A stretch of DNA of 5,249 nucleotides from Piscirickettsiaceae bacterium (GCA_027019045.1 JALUXI010000289.1:1-5249), one strand, 5' to 3'; positions 1 to 4,980 are shown, counted from the first letter of the stretch. The notes: a model not told the origin generated them from the letters alone. Program-made: numbers and translations.

Positions 1-1
1 C

Positions 2-613
2 TTTGAACCCATGCCGAATCTATTTGTCGGGATCAGCACCCAAGATACCGCCGTAGAAATCAGCGGTCAGCTCAATGTTCTTGCCACCTCTATTATGAAA
101 ATCGCCAATGATCTGCGTCTGATGAATTCCGGCCCTCTAGCAGGTCTAGCAGAAATTCAACTACCTGCTTTGCAGCCAGGCAGCTCAATTATGCCTGGTA
201 AAGTCAATCCTGTCATTCCTGAAGCGGCCGCCATGGTTGCCGCTCAAATAATGGGTAACCATACTGCGATTACCATTGGCGGACAAGCGGGCAATTTTGA
301 ACTCAATGTCATGCTCCCCATGATTGCAGATAATTTACTGCAGAGCATTGAAATCGCCAGCAATGCCCTTATACAACTGGCAGATAAGGCGATTGCGGGT
401 TTCACCGTCAATAAAGAAAATCTCAAACAAGCACTAGAAGTCAATCCAATTTTGGTGACCGCTCTCAACCCTGTCGTTGGCTATGAAAAAGGGGCTGCTA
501 TTGCCAAAACCGCCTACCAAACAGGTCGCCCCGTGCTAGAAGTCGCTCTTGAGATGACAGATTTAGACGAAGCGACTTTAAAAAATTATTTAAATCCAGA
601 ACTATTAACCTAA
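2..613 (+). CDS. fumC: Class II fumarate hydratase, C-terminal part (5' end outside window)
   Basis: Class II fumarase reversibly hydrates fumarate to L-malate in the TCA cycle in the cytoplasm, as a homotetramer. The frame is open from base 2 (reading F-E-P-M-P-N), so the ATG at 11 is internal and the N-terminal half lies outside the window. The superfamily signature GSSIMPGKVNP is at nt 179-211. It is the flexible loop that carries the catalytic serine in the fumarase/aspartase superfamily. GNFELNV and LVTALNPVVGY, further on, are fumarase-like; E. coli aspartase has MPAKVNP and a different C-terminal part. The VIPEAAAMVAAQ stretch after the signature differs from E. coli FumC (TQCEA) and resembles a second proteobacterial FumC type, from recall. 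The stop TAA (611-613) lies inside the left 8-bp flanking repeat of the mobile element that follows. Fumarase is very likely; another superfamily lyase is less likely. Confidence 0.9.
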   Translation, partial: FEPMPNLFVGISTQDTAVEISGQLNVLATSIMKIANDLRLMNSGPLAGLAEIQLPALQPGSSIMPGKVNPVIPEAAAMVAAQIMGNHTAITIGGQAGNFELNVMLPMIADNLLQSIEIASNALIQLADKAIAGFTVNKENLKQALEVNPILVTALNPVVGYEKGAAIAKTAYQTGRPVLEVALEMTDLDEATLKNYLNPELLT

Positions 614-614
614 A
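607..614. repeat. Left target-site duplication of element copy 1
   Basis: AACCTAAA directly abuts the GTAA end of the element and matches AACTTAAA at 737-744 in 7 of 8 positions. It contains the fumC stop codon, so the insertion point lay immediately behind the fumC reading frame and did not disrupt it. Confidence 0.7.
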
Positions 615-736
615 GTAACTGCTCAGATTGCCTCTGAAATTCGTCAATTCAAGGCGGAAAATGTGAGTTTACAAGTTGTAAATGACCATTTTTCAACGCA
701 GAAGTGGCGAATTTCAGGGGTGATCTGAGTCGTTAC
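615..736. mobile_element. Miniature inverted-repeat element, copy 1 (IS66-like GTAA ends)
   Basis: This is a 122-bp non-coding element. It begins GTAACTGCTCAGATTGCC and ends GATCTGAGTCGTTAC. The reverse complement of the right end matches the left end over about 29 bp with a few mismatches, and weaker symmetry continues inward, so the whole unit is an imperfect palindrome. It is flanked by AACCTAAA (607-614) and AACTTAAA (737-744), an 8-bp direct repeat with one mismatch, as expected for a target-site duplication. The IS66 family is known for 5'-GTAA termini and 8-bp duplications, so a non-autonomous IS66-type MITE is the best inference. A perfect palindrome TTTACAA-G-TTGTAAA sits in the centre (668-682). 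No clear promoter for the downstream gene is visible inside it. The element is an inverted copy of the one at 1127-1242. Confidence 0.85.
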
Positions 737-744
737 AACTTAAA
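737..744. repeat. Right target-site duplication of element copy 1
   Basis: AACTTAAA directly follows the TTAC end of the element and pairs with AACCTAAA at 607-614 (one C/T difference). Its last base starts the Shine-Dalgarno sequence of the thioredoxin gene, so the insertion sits just upstream of that gene's ribosome binding site. Confidence 0.7.
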
Positions 745-748
745 AGGA
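744..748 (+). promoter_or_regulatory. Ribosome binding site of the thioredoxin-family gene
   Basis: AAGGA lies 7 nt before the ATG at 756 and supports that start. It sits directly behind the inserted element. Removing the element and one flanking copy would place this site right after the fumC stop codon. Confidence 0.7.
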
Positions 749-755
749 AAAAACC

Positions 756-1130
756 ATGAGTATAATCAATGTCACCAAAGACAACTTTGAAGAAATCATC
801 GAAAATAACGACATCGTCATTTTTGACTTCTGGGCAGAATGGTGTGGACCCTGTAAACAATTTGCCCCCATTTTTGAAGCCGTTGCCGAAAAACATCCAG
901 ACATCGCTTTTGCCAAAGTGAATGTTGAAGAAGAACAAGAGTTGGCACAAATGTTCCAAGTACGCTCTATCCCAACCATTGTCTTTATGCGTGAAAAAAT
1001 TGTTGTGTACGCCAACCCAGGACTGATTCCTGAAGCGAACCTAGAAGAAGGGATTGAACAGCTAAAAGCACTGGATATGGAACAGGTTCGCAAAGATCTT
1101 GAAGCCCAGCAAAACGAAGCTTCAGAGTAA
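756..1130 (+). CDS. Thioredoxin-family protein with C-terminal extension
   Basis: Predicted cytoplasmic thiol-disulfide oxidoreductase of 124 aa; E. coli thioredoxin 1 is about 108 aa. The active site W29-C30-G31-P32-C33 sits in FDFWAEWCGPCK, and D24 is at the buried acid position of thioredoxin. The cis-proline is P73 in SIPT. After it the chain reads FMREKIVVYANPG instead of the usual FKNGE...VG loop. Residues 104-124 form a charged, probably helical tail. This matches, from recall, a divergent proteobacterial thioredoxin-like family with a conserved REKI(V/I)-PG stretch, so I give no trxA symbol. The start is set by AAGGA 7 nt upstream. The gene is bracketed by inverted copies of a miniature element. 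The right copy contributes the last base of codon E124 and the whole TAA stop, so the native C-terminus may have been changed. It may have belonged to an operon with fumC. Substrates are unknown; the peroxiredoxin at 2164-2766 is a possible partner by inference. Confidence 0.9.
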   Translation: MSIINVTKDNFEEIIENNDIVIFDFWAEWCGPCKQFAPIFEAVAEKHPDIAFAKVNVEEEQELAQMFQVRSIPTIVFMREKIVVYANPGLIPEANLEEGIEQLKALDMEQVRKDLEAQQNEASE

Positions 1131-1242
1131 CTACTCAGCTCGCCCCTGAAATCCACCACTTTTGCGTTGGAAAGTGGTCATTTACGGAACGAACATTTTC
1201 CGCCTTGAATTGACGAATTTCAGGGGCAATCTGAGCAGTTAC
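1127..1242. mobile_element. Miniature inverted-repeat element, copy 2, inverted relative to copy 1
   Basis: This is a 116-bp element starting GTAACTACTCAG and ending CTGAGCAGTTAC. Its reverse complement aligns with copy 1 (615-736): the first 50 bases differ once, the last 59 differ about eight times, and the centre (7 versus 13 bases) is unrelated. Outside the centre this is about 92% identity by eye. The first four bases, GTAA, overlap the end of the thioredoxin frame and provide its stop. The flanks GCTTCAGA (1119-1126) and AGTGTCAA (1243-1250) do not match, so no target duplication survives, unlike at copy 1. A further end-like sequence follows at 1251-1262. Confidence 0.85.
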
Positions 1243-1262
1243 AGTGTCAACTGAGTAGTTAC
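1243..1262. repeat. Lone extra terminus of the miniature element
   Basis: CTGAGTAGTTAC at 1251-1262 is the exact 12-base reverse complement of the left end of copy 2 (GTAACTACTCAG, 1127-1138). The preceding bases, AGTGTCAA, loosely resemble the next part of that arm. It sits directly behind the true right end of copy 2, giving two right ends in tandem. It is probably a remnant of another copy or of a nested or aborted transposition event. Confidence 0.55.
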
Positions 1263-1268
1263 AATACT

Positions 1269-1306
1269 AAAACCCCAGTCCCGCCATGATCGGGACTGGG
1301 GTTTTT
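1269..1306. terminator. Strong bidirectional intrinsic terminator
   Basis: A perfect 15-bp stem (AAAACCCCAGTCCCG at 1269-1283 with its complement at 1291-1305) has a 7-nt loop, CCATGAT. The right arm ends in a run of five T on the plus strand, and the left arm supplies four T on the minus strand. It lies between the convergent thioredoxin-like gene and the CBS-domain gene and can end transcripts from both sides. Confidence 0.93.
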
Positions 1307-1354
1307 GATATTTTCGACTCAGCTTTATTGAATACTGAGACTTCATCCCTCTAT

Positions 1355-2008
1355 TTAAACATAGAGCTCTATCGGTGGTGGCTCAGCCAACCTTTCTATC
1401 AAATCACTTCTGGTCACTATCCCAACCATTTCACCTACCTCACTCATCACAGGCAATGCATGCACTTGATAAAGATGCATGACGGCAGCAACACGGCGTA
1501 TTTCTGTTTGCGGTACGGTTGTAATCACCTGTTTTTGCATAATATCCTGTATGGGTGTCGGCAAAATCGTTTCAATGCGTTGTTCAACATGATTCATCAA
1601 CTGGGTTAATAGCATGGACTCCGTCACCACCCCCACTAAATGTGTTTCCTGCATAATGGGCAAAGCCTGTACACCACTATTTTGCATCCGCTCCCATGCC
1701 TGCTGAAAAGTCGCCTCAATCTCCAGCGTAATAACTGGAAAGCTCATGATTTCTCTCACCAAAGTCACGACTTTCTTTGGCGCAGCCTCCTTGGTCTCTT
1801 CATAAGCAGATAAAGAATGGTGCAAGTGATGTGAGTGTGGATTCCCCGCAGCCTGTTCAGCTTGAATCCGTTCTTCCGCTTGAGGGTATGGCTCTTTTTC
1901 AAATGACTCTATTGACCGAACAGGATGAACAGGATCCACCTTCAATTCAGGTCTCGGCGGCGGCACCCCAATAAAACTTTGACCTTCTGGACTATAAACA
2001 ATAAACAT
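1355..2008 (-). CDS. Tandem CBS-domain protein with Pro-rich and His-rich N-terminal region
   Basis: This is a soluble protein of 217 aa. Two CBS motifs form the C-terminal two thirds. CBS1 is about residues 83-137 (REIMSFPVITL ... GVQALPIM ... LVGVVTESML) and CBS2 about 153-207 (IQDIMQKQVITTVP ... VHALPVM ... MVGIVTRSDL). Such Bateman pairs usually bind adenine nucleotides and regulate an attached or partner protein. No catalytic, membrane or transport domain is attached, so the target is unknown. The first 80 residues look low in structure, with PPPRP at 16-20 and a His cluster HSHHLHH at 58-64 that could bind metal. The ATG at 2008 is chosen because AGGGGG lies 6 nt upstream. An in-frame GTG at 2023 would place that Shine-Dalgarno sequence inside the coding region and has no site of its own. 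The gene appears monocistronic, ending at the shared terminator 1269-1306. It is divergent from the peroxiredoxin gene, so some shared regulation is possible. Confidence 0.88.
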   Translation of the reverse strand: MFIVYSPEGQSFIGVPPPRPELKVDPVHPVRSIESFEKEPYPQAEERIQAEQAAGNPHSHHLHHSLSAYEETKEAAPKKVVTLVREIMSFPVITLEIEATFQQAWERMQNSGVQALPIMQETHLVGVVTESMLLTQLMNHVEQRIETILPTPIQDIMQKQVITTVPQTEIRRVAAVMHLYQVHALPVMSEVGEMVGIVTRSDLIERLAEPPPIELYV

Positions 2009-2014
2009 CTCTTT

Positions 2015-2020
2015 CCCCCT
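2015..2020 (-). promoter_or_regulatory. Ribosome binding site of the CBS-domain gene
   Basis: On the minus strand AGGGGG is followed after 6 nt by the ATG at 2008. It decides the start in favour of that ATG over the in-frame GTG at 2023, with which it would overlap. Confidence 0.6.
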
Positions 2021-2095
2021 CACTCATCATATCGGCGATGATAGCCAAAAAATAAACCCATAGAGACAAACTATCTTGAACTTTAAACCTCTCTA

Positions 2096-2125
2096 TTGGA
2101 AACTTTAGCAAAAATCCAATATACT
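2096..2125 (+). promoter_or_regulatory. Candidate sigma70-type promoter of the peroxiredoxin gene
   Basis: TTGGAA (2096-2101) and TATACT (2120-2125) are separated by 18 nt. Each is close to the -35 and -10 consensus. Transcription would start near 2132, giving a leader of about 30 nt. I see no clear palindromic operator beside it. No equally good promoter was found for the divergent CBS-domain gene in the same 155-bp gap. Confidence 0.55.
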
Positions 2126-2150
2126 TACCCCGACTTAATTTAACCATAAA

Positions 2151-2157
2151 AAGAGGA
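2151..2157 (+). promoter_or_regulatory. Ribosome binding site of the peroxiredoxin gene
   Basis: AAGAGGA ends 6 nt before the ATG at 2164 and fits a well-expressed gene with this start. Confidence 0.75.
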
Positions 2158-2163
2158 TAAACC

Positions 2164-2766
2164 ATGTCAGTACTTGTTACTAAACCTGCTCCAGATTTTA
2201 CCGCCGCTGCTGTTTTAGCAGATGGCACCATTGTCGAAGACTTTAACCTAAAAAGCCATCTAGATGGCAAATACGGTGTGGTTTTCTTCTACCCATTAGA
2301 TTTTACTTTTGTTTGCCCTTCTGAAATCCTAGCATTTGACCACCGTGTTGAAAAGTTCAAAGAGTTGAATACCGAAGTCATCGGCATCTCTGTGGACTCT
2401 CAATTCACCCACAACGCATGGCGTAATACACCTGTTAATCAAGGTGGATTGGGGCCTGTTAAATTCCCATTAGTAGCTGACCTTGGTGGCAGCATCATGG
2501 ATGCTTATGGTGTGCGTCATCCTGGCAATGTTGCACTTCGTGCTAGCTTCTTAATCGACAAAGACGGTATTGTGCGCCACCAAGTAGTCAACGACCTTCC
2601 ACTGGGTCGTAATGTGGATGAAATGGTACGAATGGTTGAAGCACTTCAAACTCACGAAGAAGTGGGCGAAGTTTGCCCTGCAGGCTGGCAGAAAGGTCAA
2701 GAAACCATGAAAGATACTCCAGATGGTGTGGCTGAATACCTAGCCAAGCACGCTGACGAATTATAA
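2164..2766 (+). CDS. Typical 2-Cys peroxiredoxin (AhpC/Prx1 subfamily)
   Basis: This thiol peroxidase reduces hydrogen peroxide, organic peroxides and peroxynitrite in the cytoplasm. At 200 aa it is full length for the family. The peroxidatic cysteine is C51 in PLDFTFVCPSE, with P44, T48 and R126 (in ALRASFLID) completing the usual active site. The resolving cysteine is C171 in EVCPAGW, so it should form a head-to-tail dimer with intersubunit disulfides and probably a decamer. A GGLG motif at 94-97 and a helical C-terminus with Y192-L193 resemble the eukaryotic GGLG/YF pair linked to sensitivity to over-oxidation, with L in place of F. The best guess for the reductant is a thioredoxin, since no ahpF is adjacent; the thioredoxin-like protein at 756-1130 is one candidate. 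The gene has its own promoter, Shine-Dalgarno site and terminator and appears monocistronic. Confidence 0.96.
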   Translation: MSVLVTKPAPDFTAAAVLADGTIVEDFNLKSHLDGKYGVVFFYPLDFTFVCPSEILAFDHRVEKFKELNTEVIGISVDSQFTHNAWRNTPVNQGGLGPVKFPLVADLGGSIMDAYGVRHPGNVALRASFLIDKDGIVRHQVVNDLPLGRNVDEMVRMVEALQTHEEVGEVCPAGWQKGQETMKDTPDGVAEYLAKHADEL

Positions 2767-2792
2767 TTCGTTTCACAGCAATCAATCCTAAT

Positions 2793-2817
2793 AAGCCGTC
2801 CTTGTGACGGCTTTTTT
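2793..2817 (+). terminator. Intrinsic terminator of the peroxiredoxin gene
   Basis: An 8-bp stem, AAGCCGTC/GACGGCTT, with a 5-nt loop is followed by T residues through 2817. It begins 26 nt after the peroxiredoxin stop and ends 37 nt before the ispA start, separating the two transcription units. Confidence 0.9.
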
Positions 2818-2840
2818 GCTTTTAAGAATCCCTTTTTCAG

Positions 2841-2846
2841 TACAAT
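2841..2846 (+). promoter_or_regulatory. Candidate -10 element for ispA, implying a leaderless or near-leaderless mRNA
   Basis: TACAAT (5 of 6 to TATAAT) ends 8 nt before the ispA ATG, so transcription would start within a few bases of the start codon. The best -35-like match upstream, TTGCTT at 2816-2821, is weak and has a 19-nt spacer. No Shine-Dalgarno sequence precedes the ATG, which agrees with leaderless initiation but does not prove it. Confidence 0.4.
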
Positions 2847-2854
2847 ACCCGTCT

Positions 2855-3730
2855 ATGAAAACACAACTATCACATTATCAACAAAGAGTTGAAGCTAAAT
2901 TATCTAAACAACTTGAATCACTCAATGCCCCTTCACCTCTAAAAGAAGCCTTCATTTACAGCACACTAAATCAAGGCAAACGCATTCGTCCAGCTTTAGT
3001 CTATGCCATTGCAGATGCCCTAAAAATTCCACTCAATCAAGTAGATGCTGCGGCCATGGCCATTGAGTTGATTCACTGCTACTCATTAGTGCATGATGAC
3101 CTCCCAGCCATGGATGATGACAACTTACGCCGAGGTAAACCTACTTGCCATATCCAGTTTGATGAAGCCACCGCAATTTTAGTCGGTGACGCCCAACAAA
3201 CACTGGCTTTTGAAGTATTAAGTCAATCCCCTCTACCTGCACAGCAAGTTGTCAAACAAATACAACTACTTGCACAAGCCTCTGGTGCTGAAGGTATGGT
3301 GGCGGGACAGGTGTTGGATATGCAGGCTGAAAACCGAGCAGACAATATTCCTCTTGAGCAGTTGAAAACTTTACACCTCTGCAAAACAGGCGCACTCTTA
3401 AAAACCGCCCTGCTTTTAGGTGCCACCCCAGCACCCAACTATGAACAACTTGCCCCCAGCTTAAATCAACTTGGCGAACAGATTGGGCTGGCCTTTCAAG
3501 TGCATGATGACATTCTCGATATCGAGTCCAATACAGAGACCCTCGGCAAGCCTCAAGGCAGTGACTTAGCCGCCAATAAGACCACCTATCCCAAATTATT
3601 AGGATTGGAAGGTGCCAAAACAATGAGAGATCAGCTCATTCAACAAGCACACTACACACTTAAAAACCTGCCTTTTCAATCTCACTTTCTCCACCAACTA
3701 ATTGATTATATTGCTGAAAGAAAGCATTAA
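2855..3730 (+). CDS. ispA: (2E,6E)-farnesyl diphosphate synthase (short-chain trans-prenyltransferase)
   Basis: It condenses IPP with DMAPP and then GPP to give C15 farnesyl diphosphate, the precursor of ubiquinone side chains and undecaprenyl phosphate; it is cytoplasmic. At 291 aa it is close to E. coli IspA (299). Visible motifs are G41-K-R-I-R45-P for IPP binding, the first Asp-rich motif D81-D-L-P-A-M-D87 followed by R92-R93, K177-T-G179, F214-Q215, and the second Asp-rich motif D218-D-I-L-D222. The insertion between the aspartates of the first motif and the small residues before it (CYSLVHDD) are typical of bacterial FPP synthases. The ATG at 2855 is preferred. A longer in-frame reading from GTG at 2804 would start inside the terminator hairpin of the preceding gene and adds atypical residues. 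The common neighbours xseB and dxs are absent. queD follows after 42 nt but may have its own promoter. A C20 product cannot be excluded by eye. Confidence 0.93.
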   Translation: MKTQLSHYQQRVEAKLSKQLESLNAPSPLKEAFIYSTLNQGKRIRPALVYAIADALKIPLNQVDAAAMAIELIHCYSLVHDDLPAMDDDNLRRGKPTCHIQFDEATAILVGDAQQTLAFEVLSQSPLPAQQVVKQIQLLAQASGAEGMVAGQVLDMQAENRADNIPLEQLKTLHLCKTGALLKTALLLGATPAPNYEQLAPSLNQLGEQIGLAFQVHDDILDIESNTETLGKPQGSDLAANKTTYPKLLGLEGAKTMRDQLIQQAHYTLKNLPFQSHFLHQLIDYIAERKH

Positions 3731-3742
3731 ATCCAGTATAAT
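3711..3742 (+). promoter_or_regulatory. Candidate promoter for queD-pilD
   Basis: A perfect TATAAT lies at 3737-3742, just after the ispA stop. The best -35 match, TTGCTG (3711-3716), lies inside the end of ispA with a long 20-nt spacer, so the promoter is uncertain. Transcription would start near 3749, about 24 nt before the queD ATG. Readthrough from ispA is an alternative, since no terminator lies between the genes. Confidence 0.4.
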
Positions 3743-3772
3743 TCTGCTTTTATCTTTATCGAAAATAGAGCC

Positions 3773-4165
3773 ATGACACCATCCAGCCAAAAAACTTTTG
3801 TTCTTAAAACCCTGCTAGACTTTGCCTCAGCACATAGCTTGAGAGGGTATGATGGAGACTGTGCCAAACTCCATGGCCACAACTGGAAAATTGAAGTCCA
3901 GGTCGTTGGGCATCAGCTTAATGAAGTCGGCATGGTAATTGACTTCAAAGAGATAAAAAAGCACGCTAAGGCGGTTGTTGCAGAGTTGGATCACACCTTT
4001 TTAAACGACCACCCTCACTTCCAAACAACCAACCCAACAGCAGAGAATATTGCTGTTTATCTATATCAAGAAATTGAAAAACGCATCCAAACCGATCAAG
4101 TCAAAATGCACAGTTTAACCGTCTGGGAAAACGATCGTAATTGCGTCACCTACTCTGAGTCTTAA
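3773..4165 (+). CDS. queD: 6-carboxy-5,6,7,8-tetrahydropterin synthase (QueD, PTPS family)
   Basis: It converts 7,8-dihydroneopterin triphosphate to 6-carboxytetrahydropterin, the second step to preQ0 and then queuosine in tRNA. At 130 aa it is slightly longer than E. coli QueD. Zinc ligands are H21 (in FASAHSL), H34 and H36. The catalytic cysteine C30 is in C-A-K-L-H-G-H, the CxxxHGH pattern typical of QueD. Other family residues are the L72-D73-H74 triad, the PTAEN stretch at 88-92 and E119 in VWEN for pterin binding. No queC, queE or queF lies in the window. The ATG at 3773 starts close to conserved sequence; its Shine-Dalgarno site is poor (ATAGAG, 3 nt away). pilD begins 3 nt after the stop, which suggests one transcript and translational coupling. 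A eukaryote-type 6-pyruvoyl-tetrahydropterin synthase is less likely given the CxxxHGH motif and short length. Confidence 0.92.
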   Translation: MTPSSQKTFVLKTLLDFASAHSLRGYDGDCAKLHGHNWKIEVQVVGHQLNEVGMVIDFKEIKKHAKAVVAELDHTFLNDHPHFQTTNPTAENIAVYLYQEIEKRIQTDQVKMHSLTVWENDRNCVTYSES

Positions 4166-4168
4166 AAG

Positions 4169-4966
4169 ATGAACACACTCAGTCAGCTCTCGCCAACTGA
4201 ACTGCTTTTCTGGGGCGGTCTGCTGGGATTGATTATGGGCAGTTTCATCTCCATGCTCAGCTACCGCTTGCCTCGAGCTTTACTCAACAACCAAGACCCT
4301 GCAGAAGTCTTCATTAAAAAGAGCCGTTCTCACTGTCCACAATGTGACGCCACCCTCCCTTGGTATCGTCTCATCCCCCTCTTTAGTTGGTTGAGCACGG
4401 GGGGGAAATGCCATGCTTGCAAAAGACCCATTTCCATTCGCTATCCACTCATCGAACTTTTCAGTGCGCTATCGACAGCCTATATTCTTTACCACTTTGG
4501 CATCACAGAAATGGGCATAGCTGCTCTGATTTTTAACTGGTTTCTACTGACCATCAGCGTCATAGATATAGAACACCAGCTCATCTTAGATGTCCTCAGC
4601 CTCCCGCTACTTTGGCTTGGACTGGTTTTTAATACCGACCACCTTTTCACTTCTCCCGAATCCGCTATTTGGGGTGCCGCAGCGGGTTATATGATTCTAT
4701 GGCTTCTATTTCACACCTTTAAAAAACTCACAGGCAAAGAAGGCATGGGATATGGAGACTTCAAACTGCTCGCCGCACTAGGGGCTTGGTTTGGCTTTGA
4801 TGCACTCCCCGTCATTATCCTCATTGCTGCTTTGGGCACCATTGTGATAGGGGTATTAGGTGCTGTTTTAAAACTCAGAGATTTTAATGCTCCTATGCCT
4901 TTCGGACCTTTCCTTGCCATCGGCGGTTGGGCAATCCTATTTTTCGGCAACACCCTACTCATATAG
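4169..4966 (+). CDS. pilD: Type IV prepilin peptidase / N-methyltransferase (A24 family)
   Basis: This inner-membrane aspartic protease cleaves leader peptides of type IV pilins and type II secretion pseudopilins and N-methylates the new N-terminal residue. At 265 aa it is somewhat shorter than the usual 285-290. An N-terminal membrane segment with GSFISMLSYRLPR (24-36) leads into a cytoplasmic domain with two CxxC pairs, C56-C59 and C81-C84, probably zinc-binding and typical of the two-activity form. The catalytic aspartates are D133 in SVIDIEHQLILD and D197 in G-M-G-Y-G-D-F-K. P-F-G-P-F-L at 244-249 is the conserved motif before the last helix. About seven or eight hydrophobic segments are visible. 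It starts 3 nt after the queD stop with only a weak AAAAG before the ATG, so translation is probably coupled to queD. The usual partners pilB, pilC and coaE are not adjacent on either side. A terminator-like hairpin follows at 4981-5014. Confidence 0.93.
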   Translation: MNTLSQLSPTELLFWGGLLGLIMGSFISMLSYRLPRALLNNQDPAEVFIKKSRSHCPQCDATLPWYRLIPLFSWLSTGGKCHACKRPISIRYPLIELFSALSTAYILYHFGITEMGIAALIFNWFLLTISVIDIEHQLILDVLSLPLLWLGLVFNTDHLFTSPESAIWGAAAGYMILWLLFHTFKKLTGKEGMGYGDFKLLAALGAWFGFDALPVIILIAALGTIVIGVLGAVLKLRDFNAPMPFGPFLAIGGWAILFFGNTLLI

Positions 4967-4980
4967 TTCAACCCAAACAA

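Noticed and set aside
2..613. Aspartate ammonia-lyase instead of fumarase
   Set aside because: MPGKVNP, GNFELNV and LVTALNPVVGY agree with fumarase, whereas aspartase typically has MPAKVNP and a different C-terminal part.
740..1159. Open frame of 139 codons on the minus strand across the thioredoxin gene
   Set aside because: It is antisense to a gene with intact thioredoxin motifs and has no family features.
615..1242. A CRISPR array or invertase-type switch
   Set aside because: There are only two repeat copies, in opposite orientation with a gene between them, and no recombinase or cas gene is visible.
1245..1250. Perfect TTGACA on the minus strand in the lone element end, suggesting an outward promoter
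   Set aside because: No acceptable -10 hexamer lies 16-18 nt downstream on that strand.
615..1262. A classical composite transposon carrying the thioredoxin gene
   Set aside because: The elements encode no transposase and the outer flanks show no shared target duplication. Copy 1 has its own duplication, indicating independent insertion.
1286..1609. Open frame of 107 codons on the plus strand
   Set aside because: It begins inside the terminator loop and runs antisense to the clear CBS-domain gene; composition is not protein-like.
2009..2023. GTG start of the CBS-domain gene at 2023
   Set aside because: It would translate through the AGGGGG that is well placed for the ATG at 2008, and it has no convincing site upstream.
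2804..2854. Longer ispA start at a GTG
   Set aside because: The GTG lies in the peroxiredoxin terminator hairpin and the added 17 residues do not resemble IspA. The ATG at 2855 gives a family-typical length.
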